In this document: one piece after another, positions 1 to 8,246 of the stretch
Position numbering within the stretch: position 1 is the stretch's first letter
Layout: the number at the start of each line of letters is the position of its first letter
Source: CAVXDY01 sp963760715
Lineage (GTDB): Bacteria; Actinomycetota; Thermoleophilia; Miltoncostaeales; Miltoncostaeaceae
Direction of reading: 5' to 3'
NCBI GenBank assembly: GCA_963760715.1
Contig: CAVXDY010000007.1
Coordinates: forward strand, 620,001-684,000
DNA: 64,000 nucleotides
The notes under the pieces: model-generated
What the model was told of the DNA's origin: nothing
What the model saw: only the letters and a program-made list of their open reading frames with translations
Database searches by the model: none
Position numbers and translations under genes: made by a program

Positions 1-958
1 CCTTCGCGCCGGCCGCCGTGTGGGGCTGGCCGGTGTCGCGCAGGCGGGCCGCGTGGAGCACCAGCAGACGCGCCGCGTCGAGGCGCGCGGCGATCTCGGC
101 GATCGGGAACTGGACGCCCTGGAAGCGCGCGATCGGCCCCCCGAAGGCGGTGCGGTCGCGCGCGTACGACACGGCCAGCTCCAGCGCGGCGCGCGCGATG
201 CCGAGCGCCTGGGCGGCGACCACGATCCGCCCGGAGTCGAGCGTGGAGAGCGCGATCTTCAGGCCGTTGCCCTCGGTCCCGAGCATCTGGCCCGCCGCCA
301 CGCGGTGCCCGTCGAAGGCCAGCTCCACCGTGGAGGAGGTGTGCAGGCCGAGCTTCGGGATCTCGCGCCCGACCGTGAAGCCCTCGCCGGGGGAGGTGAG
401 GAAGGCGGACACGCCCTTCGCCCCGGGCCCGCCGGTGCGGGCGAACAGCACGAACAGCTCGGCGAACCCGCCGTTGGTGATCCACTGCTTGGCGCCGCTC
501 ACCAGGTATCCGTCGCCGTCGGCCGTCGCCGTGGTGCTCAGGTTGGCCGTGTCCGACCCCACGCCCGGCTCGCTGAGCCCGTAGGCCCCGAAGACCTCAC
601 CGCTGGCCAGGCCCGGGAGGTGGGCCTCCTTCTGGGCCTCGGTCCCGTGCTGAACGATGGGCGCGCCGGTGAGCGAGTTCTGCACCGCGAGCCCGGTGGA
701 CGTGCCGGCGTCGGCCGCGGCGACCTCCTCCATCACCAGGGCCAGGCAGGTGTAGTCCATCCCCGCCCCGCCGTACTCCTCGGGGATGATGATCCCCAGG
801 AAGCCCAGCTCCCCCATGGCCCGGAGGATCTCCACGGGCACGTGGTGCTCCAGGTTCCACCGCGCGGCGTTCGGGGCGATCTCGCCCTGCGCGAACTCGC
901 GCGCGAGCGTCTGGATCTCACGGTGGGTGTCGGTCAGGTCCGGGGTCGCCGTGCTCAT
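1..958 (-). CDS. Acyl-CoA dehydrogenase, C-terminus beyond the window
   Basis: FAD-dependent alpha,beta-dehydrogenation of an acyl-CoA; electrons would pass to electron-transfer flavoprotein. About 319 codons are visible from an ATG at 958, opening MSTATPDLTDTHREIQ. The N-terminal helical domain and middle beta-domain are recognisable (YGLSEPGVGSD, the flavin-contacting WITNGG stretch), followed by the start of the C-terminal helical domain with the RTAFGGPIARFQ motif. Family members run to about 380 residues; the catalytic Glu near residue 365 lies outside the window. It follows the acyl-CoA mutase on the same strand after a 37-bp gap, so the two probably form an acyl-CoA catabolic operon. 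The substrate cannot be read from the sequence. Confidence 0.93.
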   Translation of the reverse strand, partial: MSTATPDLTDTHREIQTLAREFAQGEIAPNAARWNLEHHVPVEILRAMGELGFLGIIIPEEYGGAGMDYTCLALVMEEVAAADAGTSTGLAVQNSLTGAPIVQHGTEAQKEAHLPGLASGEVFGAYGLSEPGVGSDTANLSTTATADGDGYLVSGAKQWITNGGFAELFVLFARTGGPGAKGVSAFLTSPGEGFTVGREIPKLGLHTSSTVELAFDGHRVAAGQMLGTEGNGLKIALSTLDSGRIVVAAQALGIARAALELAVSYARDRTAFGGPIARFQGVQFPIAEIAARLDAARLLVLHAARLRDTGQPHTAAGAK

Positions 959-995
959 CAGATCCGCTCCAGGGTCCTCGCGGTTTTGGCCGTCC

Positions 996-2624
996 TCACC
1001 AGCGGGCCGGGTCGCGGTAGGCGCCCCAGACCTCGCGCAGCACGTCGCACAGCTCGCCGATGGTGGCCCCCGCATGGGCGGCCGCCACCAGCCGTGGCAT
1101 CACGTTCTCGTCACCCTCGCACGCGGCGCGCAGGGCGCCGAGCGCATCGGCGTGGGCCTCCGGGTCGCGCCGCTCGCGCCAGGCGCGCAGGTGCTCGATC
1201 TGCCGCCGCTCGACCTCCGGGTCCGCGCGGTGGATGTCGGGCTCCTCCTCGTCCTCCTCCACGTGGGCGTTCACGCCCACCATCAGCCGCTCGCCCCTCT
1301 CGAACTCGCGCTGGTAGACGTAGGACGCCTCGGCGATCTCGGCCTGGGGGAAGCCGGCCTCCACGGCGGCGACCATCCCGCCGAGGTCATCGATGCGCGC
1401 GATGTAGTCCCGCGCCTCGGCCTCCAGCTCGTCGGTGAGCCGCTCCACCAGGAAGGAGCCGCCCAGCGGGTCGGCCGAGCTCGCCACGCCCGTCTCGCCG
1501 GCGATCATCTGCTGGGTGCGCAGCGCCAGGGTGGCCGACTCCGCCGTCGGGATCGACAGCGTCTCGTCCCAGGCGTTGGTGTGCAGCGACTGCGTCCCCG
1601 CCATGATGGCCCCGAGGGCCTCGATGGCGGTGCGGGCGAGGTTCAGCAGCGGCTGCTGGGCCGAGAGGGAGACGCCGGAGGTCTGGGTGTGGGTGCGGAG
1701 CTGCCAGGACCTGGGGTTCCCGGCCCCCACGCGATCGCGCATCAGGCTCGCCCAGAGGCGGCGGGCGGCGCGGATCTTCGCGACCTCCTCGAAGAAGTCG
1801 ATGTGGAAGTTGAAGAAGAAGGAGAAGCGCGGAAGGAACTCGTCGGGGTCGAGGCCCCGCGCCACGAGGTCCTCCACGTAGGCGAGGCCGTCGGCGATCG
1901 TGAAGGCCAGCTCCTGGCCGGCCGTCGCCCCCGCCTCCCGGATGTGGTACCCGGAGACCGAGATCGGGTGCCAGAGCGGCATCTCGGCCGTGCAGAACTC
2001 GATCAGGTCCGCCACGAGGCGCATCGAGGGGCGCTCGGGCACCACCCACTCCTTCTGGGCGATGAACTCCTTGAGGATGTCCGTCTGGAGGGTGCCCCGC
2101 AGCTCCGCGCGGGGGACGCCCGCGTCCTCCGCCGCCGCCACGAACAGGGCCAGCGCGACCGGCGCCGGCCCCGAGATCGTCATCGACGTCGAGACCGCCC
2201 CGAGGTCGATCCCGTCGAACAGGCGGGCCATGTCGCCGGCGTGGGCCACCGAGACGCCCTCGCGCCCGACCTCGCCCTGGGAGAGCGGGTGGTCGGGGTC
2301 GTAGCCCATCAGGGTGGGCATGTCGAAGGCGGTCGAGAGCCCGGTCTGGCCCTGCTCCAGCAGCCGGCGGAAGCGGGCGTTCGTGTCCTCGGGGGACCCG
2401 AAGCCGGCGAACATGCGCATCGTCCAGAGCCGAGACCGGTACATCTGCGGGTGGATCCCGCGCGTGTAGGGGTAGTCGCCGGGCGCCTCGAGCTCGCGGG
2501 CGGGTCCCGCGGCCACCGGGGGCAGCTCGCGCCCCGAGATGGTGGTGCCGGGCGCCGCCGCCGGGACGGCGTGGCCCGTGGTGCTCGGTGTGTCGCGCCT
2601 CGCGGGCCCGCCGGCGACGGCCAT
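996..2624 (-). CDS. Adenosylcobalamin-dependent acyl-CoA mutase large subunit, isobutyryl-CoA-mutase type
   Basis: 542 residues, the length of a split mutase large subunit without the B12-binding domain. It has the TIM-barrel motifs YTRGIHPQMY, TLQTDILKEF, SISGYH-like SVSGYHIREAGAT and RTHTQTSG. The two residues that separate methylmalonyl-CoA mutase (Tyr89, Arg207 in Propionibacterium) from isobutyryl-CoA mutase (Phe, Gln) are Phe72 and Gln190 here, the same 118 residues apart. The substrate is therefore more likely isobutyryl-/butyryl-CoA or a related branched acyl-CoA than methylmalonyl-CoA (family knowledge plus inference). No small B12-binding subunit is in the window. It is divergent from a MarR regulator and upstream of an acyl-CoA dehydrogenase. 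Automatic pipelines would probably call it mutA/mutB. Confidence 0.88.
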   Translation of the reverse strand: MAVAGGPARRDTPSTTGHAVPAAAPGTTISGRELPPVAAGPARELEAPGDYPYTRGIHPQMYRSRLWTMRMFAGFGSPEDTNARFRRLLEQGQTGLSTAFDMPTLMGYDPDHPLSQGEVGREGVSVAHAGDMARLFDGIDLGAVSTSMTISGPAPVALALFVAAAEDAGVPRAELRGTLQTDILKEFIAQKEWVVPERPSMRLVADLIEFCTAEMPLWHPISVSGYHIREAGATAGQELAFTIADGLAYVEDLVARGLDPDEFLPRFSFFFNFHIDFFEEVAKIRAARRLWASLMRDRVGAGNPRSWQLRTHTQTSGVSLSAQQPLLNLARTAIEALGAIMAGTQSLHTNAWDETLSIPTAESATLALRTQQMIAGETGVASSADPLGGSFLVERLTDELEAEARDYIARIDDLGGMVAAVEAGFPQAEIAEASYVYQREFERGERLMVGVNAHVEEDEEEPDIHRADPEVERRQIEHLRAWRERRDPEAHADALGALRAACEGDENVMPRLVAAAHAGATIGELCDVLREVWGAYRDPARW

Positions 2625-2666
2625 GGCGATTCTCCTTGCGTCTGCGACCGGGACGGGGGGTATTAT

Positions 2667-2678
2667 TCGGAATTCCGA
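2667..2678. promoter_or_regulatory. Palindromic operator between mutase and marR
   Basis: Perfect 12-bp palindrome TCGGAATTCCGA in the 77-bp gap between the divergent mutase (start 2624) and MarR gene (start 2702), in the only AT-richer patch nearby. MarR dimers typically bind 16-20-bp inverted repeats in divergent promoters, so this is the likely operator for autoregulation and mutase control. Confidence 0.55.
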
Positions 2679-2701
2679 CTATCGAGTCAACCGGAGCGGC
2701 C

Positions 2702-3220
2702 GTGGGCGTGGACCAGCGGGCCAGGCGGGACCCCGTCGAGGAGGCGGTGCGCCAGTGGGCGCCGCGCTACCCCGGCGCCGAGGGGTTCCGCGCGCTGACC
2801 TCCCTGGTGCGCTCCTACGCGGCGGCCGTGCGCGAGGTCAACCGCACCCTGCGGCCCCTGGGACTCACGCTGTCGCGCTTCGAGATCCTGCTGCTGCTGT
2901 CGTTCTCGCGCGCCGGGCGGCTGCCGATGATGCGCATCCGCGACCTCCTGCTGGTCCACGGCTCGAGCGTGACCTACCTCGTCGGCCGGCTCGAGGAGGC
3001 GGGGTGGGTGCGCCGCGACGCGGACCCCGGCGACCGGCGCGTGACGCTCGTGTCGCTGACCGCCGAGGGAGAGGCCCTGGTGGAGCGGGCCGCCGAGCAC
3101 CTGGCGGAGGCGGGCTTCGGGGTCTTCGCGGCCCTCGACGAGGAGCGCCTCGCCCTGCTGGGCGATCTGCTGGGCGAGCTGAGGCGGGAGCCGGCCTCCG
3201 GCGACGCGTCCTCAGGCTGA
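2702..3220 (+). CDS. MarR-family transcriptional regulator
   Basis: 172 residues from the GTG at 2702, which has GGAG five bases upstream; a longer in-frame start at 2588 would run back through the mutase promoter and is unlikely. The winged-helix core is clear: RFEILLLLSFSRAGRLPMMRI, recognition helix around SSVTYLVGRLEEAGWV and the wing RRDADPGDRRVTLVSLTAEG, a hallmark of MarR proteins. Flanking helices form the dimer interface. Its position divergent from the acyl-CoA mutase across a palindrome suggests it senses an acyl-CoA or organic acid and represses both sides (inference). Its 3' end overlaps the convergent winged-helix gene by 9 bp. Confidence 0.9.
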   Translation: MGVDQRARRDPVEEAVRQWAPRYPGAEGFRALTSLVRSYAAAVREVNRTLRPLGLTLSRFEILLLLSFSRAGRLPMMRIRDLLLVHGSSVTYLVGRLEEAGWVRRDADPGDRRVTLVSLTAEGEALVERAAEHLAEAGFGVFAALDEERLALLGDLLGELRREPASGDASSG

Positions 3221-4378
3221 GAGCTCCCGCTCCAGGGGCGTCCGGAAGCGCGGTGTGAAGCGGATCTCGCCGATCCAGGCGGCCATGCCCTCCGCGGCGG
3301 CGTCGATGCCGGCGCGGGCGTCGGCGCCCACGTCCTCCAGGAGGCGGATCGCGATCTCGCCGCTCGCCCGCTGCGCCCACCCGCCCACGACACGGCCGTC
3401 ACACCAGATCGTGGGCCCGATGTTCCCGCTGCGGTCGAAGAGCGGCTCGCGGTGGCCGCCGAGGAACCAGTCCCGCCCGGCCCAGCCCATCGGGGTGGCG
3501 TCGAGCGCGGGCAGCAGGGCCACCCAGGGGTCGGGCATCGGCTCGGGCTCGAGGTCGTCCGAAAGCACGAGGCCCGCCTCGCCGTCCAGGTCGACCTCGG
3601 CGGGCCCCACCCGCGCCAGCGCCGCCCGGGTGCGCCCCGTCGTCCAGCCGGTCCACCAGCGCAGGTCGGCCGGGGTCGCCGGCCCGAACGCGCCGAGCCA
3701 GCGGCGCACCAGCTCCTCCTCGGCCTGGCCGGGGGCCCACTCCTCGCGTTCCTCCGGCAGCCAGTCGTCGAGCAGCGCCCACCGGTACTGGCTGGAGATC
3801 CAGGAGCCGCGCGGCCGCCCGCGCACGATCCGCCCGTCGGCCGAGAGCAGCATCAGGACCCAGGTCGAGACGTTCTGCCACGCCTGGTAGGGCTTCCCCT
3901 CGGCCATGAGCACGCGCTCGCGCAGGGCCGGGACGTCGGCGCTCAGCTCCGCCGCCGCCGCCTCGCCCCGCGCCGCCAGCGCCCGCATCACGGCGTCCTC
4001 GACCTCCACGAGCCACCGCCCGGCGTCGGCCGCGATGCCGGCGTCCTCGAGGCGGGCCACCAGCCGCCGGCGCTCCTTCTCCGCGACCGCGCGGGTGCAG
4101 GCCTCCTGCACCACCGGCGCCAGCTCGACCGGCACCACGAACATCGTGCGGCGCATGCCGAGCATCCGCAGGAGCGCCCGCTCCCCGTAGAGCGCCGCGG
4201 CGACCGCGGCCGGGTCCGGCGTGGCCATGCGGGCCGCCGCCGACAGGTGCACCGACGCGGGATCCGTGGCGTGCAGGGCCACCACCGCGCGGGCCGCCGC
4301 GACCGGGGTCGCGGCCGCCGTTCCGGGGGCCAGGCGGTGGCGCCGCCCCAGCCGGGCCCGCCGCTCCTCGATGTCCAT
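3212..4378 (-). CDS. Winged-helix DNA-binding domain protein (HTH_42, AlkZ/YcaQ superfamily)
   Basis: 388 residues from the ATG at 4378, giving the start MDIEERRARLGRRHRL; an upstream in-frame start at 4426 adds a non-conserved 16 residues. Order of motifs: VALHATDPASVHLSAAARM, ALYGERALLRMLGMRRTMFVVP, a central acidic/aromatic region ending WWTGWTTGRTRAAL, and C-terminal DATPMGWAGRDWFLG with TIWCDGRVVGGWAQR. These match the HTH_42 family, some of whose members (AlkZ, YcaQ) are DNA glycosylases that open interstrand crosslinks. The catalytic Gln-x-Gln of those enzymes aligns with His-x-Thr (LHATDP), so glycosylase activity is doubtful. The tandem winged helices should still bind DNA. Confidence 0.8.
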   Translation of the reverse strand: MDIEERRARLGRRHRLAPGTAAATPVAAARAVVALHATDPASVHLSAAARMATPDPAAVAAALYGERALLRMLGMRRTMFVVPVELAPVVQEACTRAVAEKERRRLVARLEDAGIAADAGRWLVEVEDAVMRALAARGEAAAAELSADVPALRERVLMAEGKPYQAWQNVSTWVLMLLSADGRIVRGRPRGSWISSQYRWALLDDWLPEEREEWAPGQAEEELVRRWLGAFGPATPADLRWWTGWTTGRTRAALARVGPAEVDLDGEAGLVLSDDLEPEPMPDPWVALLPALDATPMGWAGRDWFLGGHREPLFDRSGNIGPTIWCDGRVVGGWAQRASGEIAIRLLEDVGADARAGIDAAAEGMAAWIGEIRFTPRFRTPLERELSA

Positions 4379-4489
4379 GCGCCTCACGACCGCCCGCACC
4401 CCCTCGCCCCGTCCGGCCTTATCCACGGGGAGAAGACCTGGTCGGCCGTCTCATCCCCAGGGCCAAAGCCGCTCCCCGGAACCGACCCC

Positions 4490-4495
4490 TAGCCT
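4490..4495 (+). promoter_or_regulatory. Putative -10 element of amtB-glnK
   Basis: TAGCCT, fitting the actinobacterial TAnnnT -10 consensus, 51 bp before the amtB ATG. The same TAGCnT hexamer recurs before several other genes here. No convincing -35 is visible. The 168-bp gap from 4379 to 4546 holds nothing else I can name. Confidence 0.35.
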
Positions 4496-4546
4496 GCCCT
4501 CACTTCGGGGCCCGTGCGCCCCCGTCCTACTGTGCAAGGAGAGTAG

Positions 4547-5989
4547 ATGCGTCTGAGGCCATTCAGGCTGGTGCCGGCGCTCGTGGGGGTACTGCTTCTC
4601 GTGGCGCCTGCGATCGCCAGTGCTCAGGATGTGACCCAGCAGGACATCGCGATCAACTCGATCTGGGTTGTCGTGGCCGCGATCCTCGTCCTGTTCATGC
4701 AGGCCGGTTTTGCAATGCTCGAGGTCGGGCTCTCGCGCATGAAGAACGCCGGCGCGGTGATGGGGAAGATCCTCATCAACCTGTCGGTCTCGTTCCTCAT
4801 GTTCTGGGCCGTGGGCTTCGCGATCGGCTTCGGGACCGGGAACGACTTCCTCGGTTCCAGCGGCTGGTTCATGGACAACAACAACCCCGCCGTCGACTAC
4901 GCGTCGCTCGCCTACAGCAACACCAACTTCGAGGCGACCTTCTTCTTCCAGGTCGTCTTCTGCGCGGTGTCCCTCGCGATCGTCTTCGGCGCGATGCTCG
5001 ATCGCACCAAGTTCATCGCCTACGTGATCTTCGGCATCGTGTTCGCCGGCTTCATCTACCCGACCGTCGCCCACTGGACATGGGGCGGTGGCTGGCTCCT
5101 GCAGAACGGCTACCAGGACTTCGCGGGCTCGTCGATCGTGCACCTTCAGGGTGCGTTGGCGGCCGCCGCCGGGGCGCTCCTGCTGGGCCCGCGCATCGGC
5201 AGGTTCCGCGACGGGAAGTCCGTTCCGATCCCCGGCCACTCGATGCCGCTCATGATCCTCGGCGTCATCATCCTGTGGGTCGGCTGGATGGGCTTCAACC
5301 CGGGCTCGTTCCTGAACGCCATCGGCGCCAACTTCGCCGACGTGGCCGTCAACACCAACCTGGCCGCGGCCGCCGGCGTCATCGGCGCCACCGTCAGCGC
5401 TCTCCTGCTCTTCAAGACGCTCGACGTATCGCAGATGGGCAACGGTGCCCTCGCGGCCCTTGTGGCCATCACCGCACCATGTGCCTTCGTGGACGCGTGG
5501 GCCGCGGTCGTCATCGGCGTCGTCGCGGGCCTCATCGTCCCGCCGCTGGTGCTGCTCGTGGACAAGCTCAAGATCGACGACCCGGTCGGCGCCCTGCCGG
5601 TGCACGGCATGGCCGGAATCTGGGGCACCCTCGCGTGCGGTCTGTTCACCACCGCCGCCCGCGCGGACTCCCTCGCCGTGGGCCAGGCCGGTCTCTTCGA
5701 CGGCGGCGGCGGCCACCAGCTCTGGGTCCAGTTCTACGGTGTCTGCGCCACGATCGCCTTCACGTTCACGTGCTCCCTCATCGTGTTCGCGGCGATCAAG
5801 TACACCATCGGCCTGCGCGTCAGCGAGGCCGAGGAGCTGCGCGGCCTGGACATCTCGGAGCACGGGATGTTCGGTTACCCCGAGCGCTTCATCGACGTGC
5901 CCGGCGCCGAGTCGGAGGACGCTCCGGTCTCCTCCGCACCCGCTCCCGCCGGCGCGGCTTCGGCAACCAGCCCCGCCACCGCCTCGTAG
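4547..5989 (+). CDS. amtB: Ammonium transporter AmtB
   Basis: 480 residues with a cleavable signal peptide ending near ASAQ27 and eleven expected membrane segments. It conducts NH4+/NH3 across the cytoplasmic membrane as a trimer. The pore histidine pair is present: His199 in DFAGSSIVH and His353 in VHGMAGIWG. The family signature region GHSMPLMILGVIILWVGWMGF follows. The cytoplasmic tail after SEAEELRGLDISEHG contains the usual P-II docking region and ends in an Ala/Pro/Ser-rich stretch. AAGGAG lies about 8 bases before the ATG. The P-II gene follows after 16 bp, the standard amtB-glnK arrangement, in which P-II plugs the channel under nitrogen sufficiency. Confidence 0.97.
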   Translation: MRLRPFRLVPALVGVLLLVAPAIASAQDVTQQDIAINSIWVVVAAILVLFMQAGFAMLEVGLSRMKNAGAVMGKILINLSVSFLMFWAVGFAIGFGTGNDFLGSSGWFMDNNNPAVDYASLAYSNTNFEATFFFQVVFCAVSLAIVFGAMLDRTKFIAYVIFGIVFAGFIYPTVAHWTWGGGWLLQNGYQDFAGSSIVHLQGALAAAAGALLLGPRIGRFRDGKSVPIPGHSMPLMILGVIILWVGWMGFNPGSFLNAIGANFADVAVNTNLAAAAGVIGATVSALLLFKTLDVSQMGNGALAALVAITAPCAFVDAWAAVVIGVVAGLIVPPLVLLVDKLKIDDPVGALPVHGMAGIWGTLACGLFTTAARADSLAVGQAGLFDGGGGHQLWVQFYGVCATIAFTFTCSLIVFAAIKYTIGLRVSEAEELRGLDISEHGMFGYPERFIDVPGAESEDAPVSSAPAPAGAASATSPATAS

Positions 5990-6005
5990 GAGGGGAACAG
6001 AGACA

Positions 6006-6371
6006 GTGAAAAAGATCGAGGCATTCATCCGGCACGAGGCACTCGAGGCCATCCACGATCGGCTGGCGACCATGGGGCTTCCCTCCATGAGCGTCATCGA
6101 GGCGAAGGGCTCGGGCCGCCAGAAGGGCTTCACCGAGAGCTACCGGGGCGCGAAGACGACCGTCTTCCTCCGTCCCAAGGTCAAGCTGGAGATGGTGCTG
6201 GACGACACCGACGTCGATCGCGCGATCGACGCCATCCTCGAGCTCGCCCACACGGGCGAGCCGGGGGACGGGAAGATCTTCATCATCCCCGTCGAGGAGT
6301 CGATCCGGGTGCGCACGGGCGAGCGCGGCGACGTCGTGCTCGCGCCACACCACGAGGAGGCGCCCGCCTAG
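6006..6371 (+). CDS. glnK: P-II nitrogen regulatory protein (GlnK type) without Tyr51
   Basis: 121 residues from a GTG preceded by GGAGGGG; collinear with E. coli GlnB without gaps. P-II trimers bind ATP/ADP and 2-oxoglutarate and control AmtB and other nitrogen targets. Conserved elements: GRQKGFTESYRG T-loop, KVKLE after it, GDGKIF (residues 87-92 region) and the basic IRVRTGE nucleotide-binding signature. The T-loop position 51, uridylylated in proteobacteria and adenylylated in many Actinobacteria, is Thr, and position 49, phosphorylated in cyanobacteria, is Ala. The protein therefore cannot be modified at the known sites and probably signals by ligand binding alone (inference). Coupled to amtB. 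Confidence 0.95.
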   Translation: MKKIEAFIRHEALEAIHDRLATMGLPSMSVIEAKGSGRQKGFTESYRGAKTTVFLRPKVKLEMVLDDTDVDRAIDAILELAHTGEPGDGKIFIIPVEESIRVRTGERGDVVLAPHHEEAPA

Positions 6372-6403
6372 GAAACGAGCGCTCGTCCTCAGCCGTATCA
6401 ACC

Positions 6404-6446
6404 CGGCGCCGGCGCGCCTCCCCCCGGGGGGAGCGCGCCGGCGCCG
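6404..6446 (+). terminator. Large GC hairpin after amtB-glnK
   Basis: Arms of about 20 bp (GGCGCCGGCGCGC continuing into TCCCCCC, and the complement) with one bulged C, 33 bp after the P-II stop. The stem is close to perfect but no T-run follows, so it would be an intrinsic terminator of the U-poor kind or a transcript-stabilising hairpin. Confidence 0.6.
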
Positions 6447-6494
6447 CTCGTTAACGCGCGAATCGCGCCATGATCCCCGGATGGACCTCGCCGC

Positions 6495-6758
6495 GTGAGA
6501 CGCCGCCCGCTCGAGCCCGTCGAGGTCGCGTGCCCGACGTGCGGCCTCATCGCCGAGCTCTACCGCCCGCGCGGTTCCCGGCCGCCGAAGCTCTGCCGCT
6601 GCCCCGCGCCCGAGCGGGTCCGCCCCGTGCGGCGCCATCGCGTGTGCGCGAGCTGCCCGACGGTGCTGAACCGGTACAACCGCGGCGAGGAGTGCGGCGC
6701 CTGCCGCATCCTGCGTGAATCGGGACTGGCGGCTCCCCCCGGCGGTCCCCGGACCTGA
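6495..6758 (+). CDS. Small Cys-rich zinc-ribbon protein
   Basis: 87 residues from a GTG. Cys pairs occur at CPTCG, LCRC, CASC and CGAC, the last two linked as CASCPTVLNRYNRGEECGAC, a pattern common in actinobacterial zinc ribbons. Very Arg/Pro-rich between the pairs. Two Zn sites are plausible; nucleic-acid binding is a guess. Convergent with the histidine kinase ending at 6771. No recognisable partner; start not secure. Confidence 0.5.
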   Translation: MRRRPLEPVEVACPTCGLIAELYRPRGSRPPKLCRCPAPERVRPVRRHRVCASCPTVLNRYNRGEECGACRILRESGLAAPPGGPRT

Positions 6759-6770
6759 GCCCGGCGGGGG

Positions 6771-8225
6771 TCAGACCGGCTGCGCCGGAACACCCTCGGC
6801 CGTCTGCCCCGGCAGCTCCAGGATGAAGCGGCTGCCGGCCCCGTCCTGGCTCTCCACGTGGACCTCGCCGCCCAGCGCCCGGGCGAGCTGCCGGCTGATC
6901 GCCAGGCCGAGGCCGCTGCCGCGCCGTCCGTCGGGCGTCTCCAGCGAGCGGAAGGGGTCGAAGATGAGCTCCTGCTCGGCGGCCGGGATGCCCGGGCCGG
7001 TGTCGCTGACCGCCGCGACGAACCCGCCGCCGGCGCGCGCGCGCCCCTCCAGGCGCACGGTGCCGCCCCGCGGCGTCCAGTGGATGGCGTTGTCGAGCAG
7101 GTTGGTCATGATCTGGCGCACGCGGGTCTCGTCGGTCACGACCGGCGCGAGCTCGTCGATGCGCCGCTCGTAGGCGACCCCCCGCATGGCCGCCTCGGCC
7201 TCCATGGCGTCGAAGGCCATGTCGAGCACCTCGGTGGGCTCCACGCGGGTCAGGTCGAGCTTGAAGCGGTTCGCGTCGAGGCGCGCCAGGTCGAGCAGGT
7301 CGGCCACGAGCGTCTCCAGGCGGGCCGCCTCTCCCTCGATCGCCGCCAGCGACCGCGGCACGTCGTCGGCGGGGACGATGCCGTCGGACAGCGCCGCGGC
7401 GTGGCCCCGGATGGCGGTGAGCGGCGTGCGCAGGTCGTGCGTCACGCGCATCAGGAACTCACGGCTGGCCCCGTCGCGCTCCGCGATCTGGCGCACCATC
7501 TGGTTGAAGTCGGAGGCCAGCTCGTCCAGCTCCTGGGTCCCGGTCGACGCCAGCTCGGTGCGCATGTCGCCGCGCGCGACCCGGTGGGTGGCCGCCTGCA
7601 TGGCCGTGAGGGGCCGGGTGATGCGGCTCGTGAGGAGCAGGGTCAGGAGCAGCGCCACGCCCAGGCCGATGCCGGCGGCGCCCACCACGCGGCCGGCCAC
7701 GTCGGGCCAGGCGGAGGCCAGCTCCCCCGGGGGCCGCGCCAGCAGGATCGCCCCGAACTGCTCGCCGCCGATCGTGACCGGCGCGGCCGAGGCCTCCGAC
7801 ACCACCTGCTGGCCGGGCTGCGTGAAGTCGATCCGCTGCACGCCCGTCCGTTCCAGCACCTCGTAGTCGATCTGCGAGGCCACGACCGCGGGGATCTCGG
7901 AGGTGGGCTGCTCCGAGCCCGGAGTCAGGGCGAGGCCGGTGTAGTAGAGCTTGGTGTTCTCGCCCACGAGCGCCTCGATGCTGCTGGGCTCGAAGGACGG
8001 CACCTGGGTCCCGCGCGTCAGGGCCCGCTCGGCCTGGGTGCTGATGAGCTTCGCGAGCTGCTCGGCCTGGCGGTCGAGCTCGGCGCGCGCCACCACCTGG
8101 GACTGCGCCCGGATGAGGCCGGCGCCGACGGCCGCGAACACCACGGCGGCCGTCACCAGCCCGGCCGCCGCCGCGAGCACCAGCCGGCCCCGGAGGGTCC
8201 GCCAGGGCCGCGGAATGGATCTCAC
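6771..8225 (-). CDS. Sensor histidine kinase (HAMP, HisKA, HATPase)
   Basis: 484 residues, GTG start. TM1 about residues 15-37, a roughly 140-residue extracytoplasmic sensor domain, TM2 about 180-202, then HAMP (SRITRPLTAMQAATHRVARGD). The phosphoacceptor is His263 in the H box THDLRTPLTAI. The catalytic domain has the N box NLLDNAIHW, G1 DTGPGI, F box FDPF and G2 GSGLGLAI. It autophosphorylates and passes the phosphate to the response regulator encoded 21 bp upstream (8247-8951). The stimulus is unknown; the adjacent secreted proteins at 9059-10629 lie upstream on the same strand and may belong to the same regulon. Confidence 0.93.
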   Translation of the reverse strand: MRSIPRPWRTLRGRLVLAAAAGLVTAAVVFAAVGAGLIRAQSQVVARAELDRQAEQLAKLISTQAERALTRGTQVPSFEPSSIEALVGENTKLYYTGLALTPGSEQPTSEIPAVVASQIDYEVLERTGVQRIDFTQPGQQVVSEASAAPVTIGGEQFGAILLARPPGELASAWPDVAGRVVGAAGIGLGVALLLTLLLTSRITRPLTAMQAATHRVARGDMRTELASTGTQELDELASDFNQMVRQIAERDGASREFLMRVTHDLRTPLTAIRGHAAALSDGIVPADDVPRSLAAIEGEAARLETLVADLLDLARLDANRFKLDLTRVEPTEVLDMAFDAMEAEAAMRGVAYERRIDELAPVVTDETRVRQIMTNLLDNAIHWTPRGGTVRLEGRARAGGGFVAAVSDTGPGIPAAEQELIFDPFRSLETPDGRRGSGLGLAISRQLARALGGEVHVESQDGAGSRFILELPGQTAEGVPAQPV

Positions 8226-8246
8226 CGGATCGCCCTCATCGTCGTC

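Noticed and set aside
2625..2701. Cobalamin riboswitch before the B12-dependent mutase
   Set aside because: The 77-bp gap is too short and lacks the B12-box; control by the MarR palindrome explains it better.
786..2798. Long plus-strand ORF (670 codons) across the mutase
   Set aside because: It is antisense to a mutase with full family motifs; the translation is Arg/Gly/His-rich without domains, as expected of GC-rich shadow frames.
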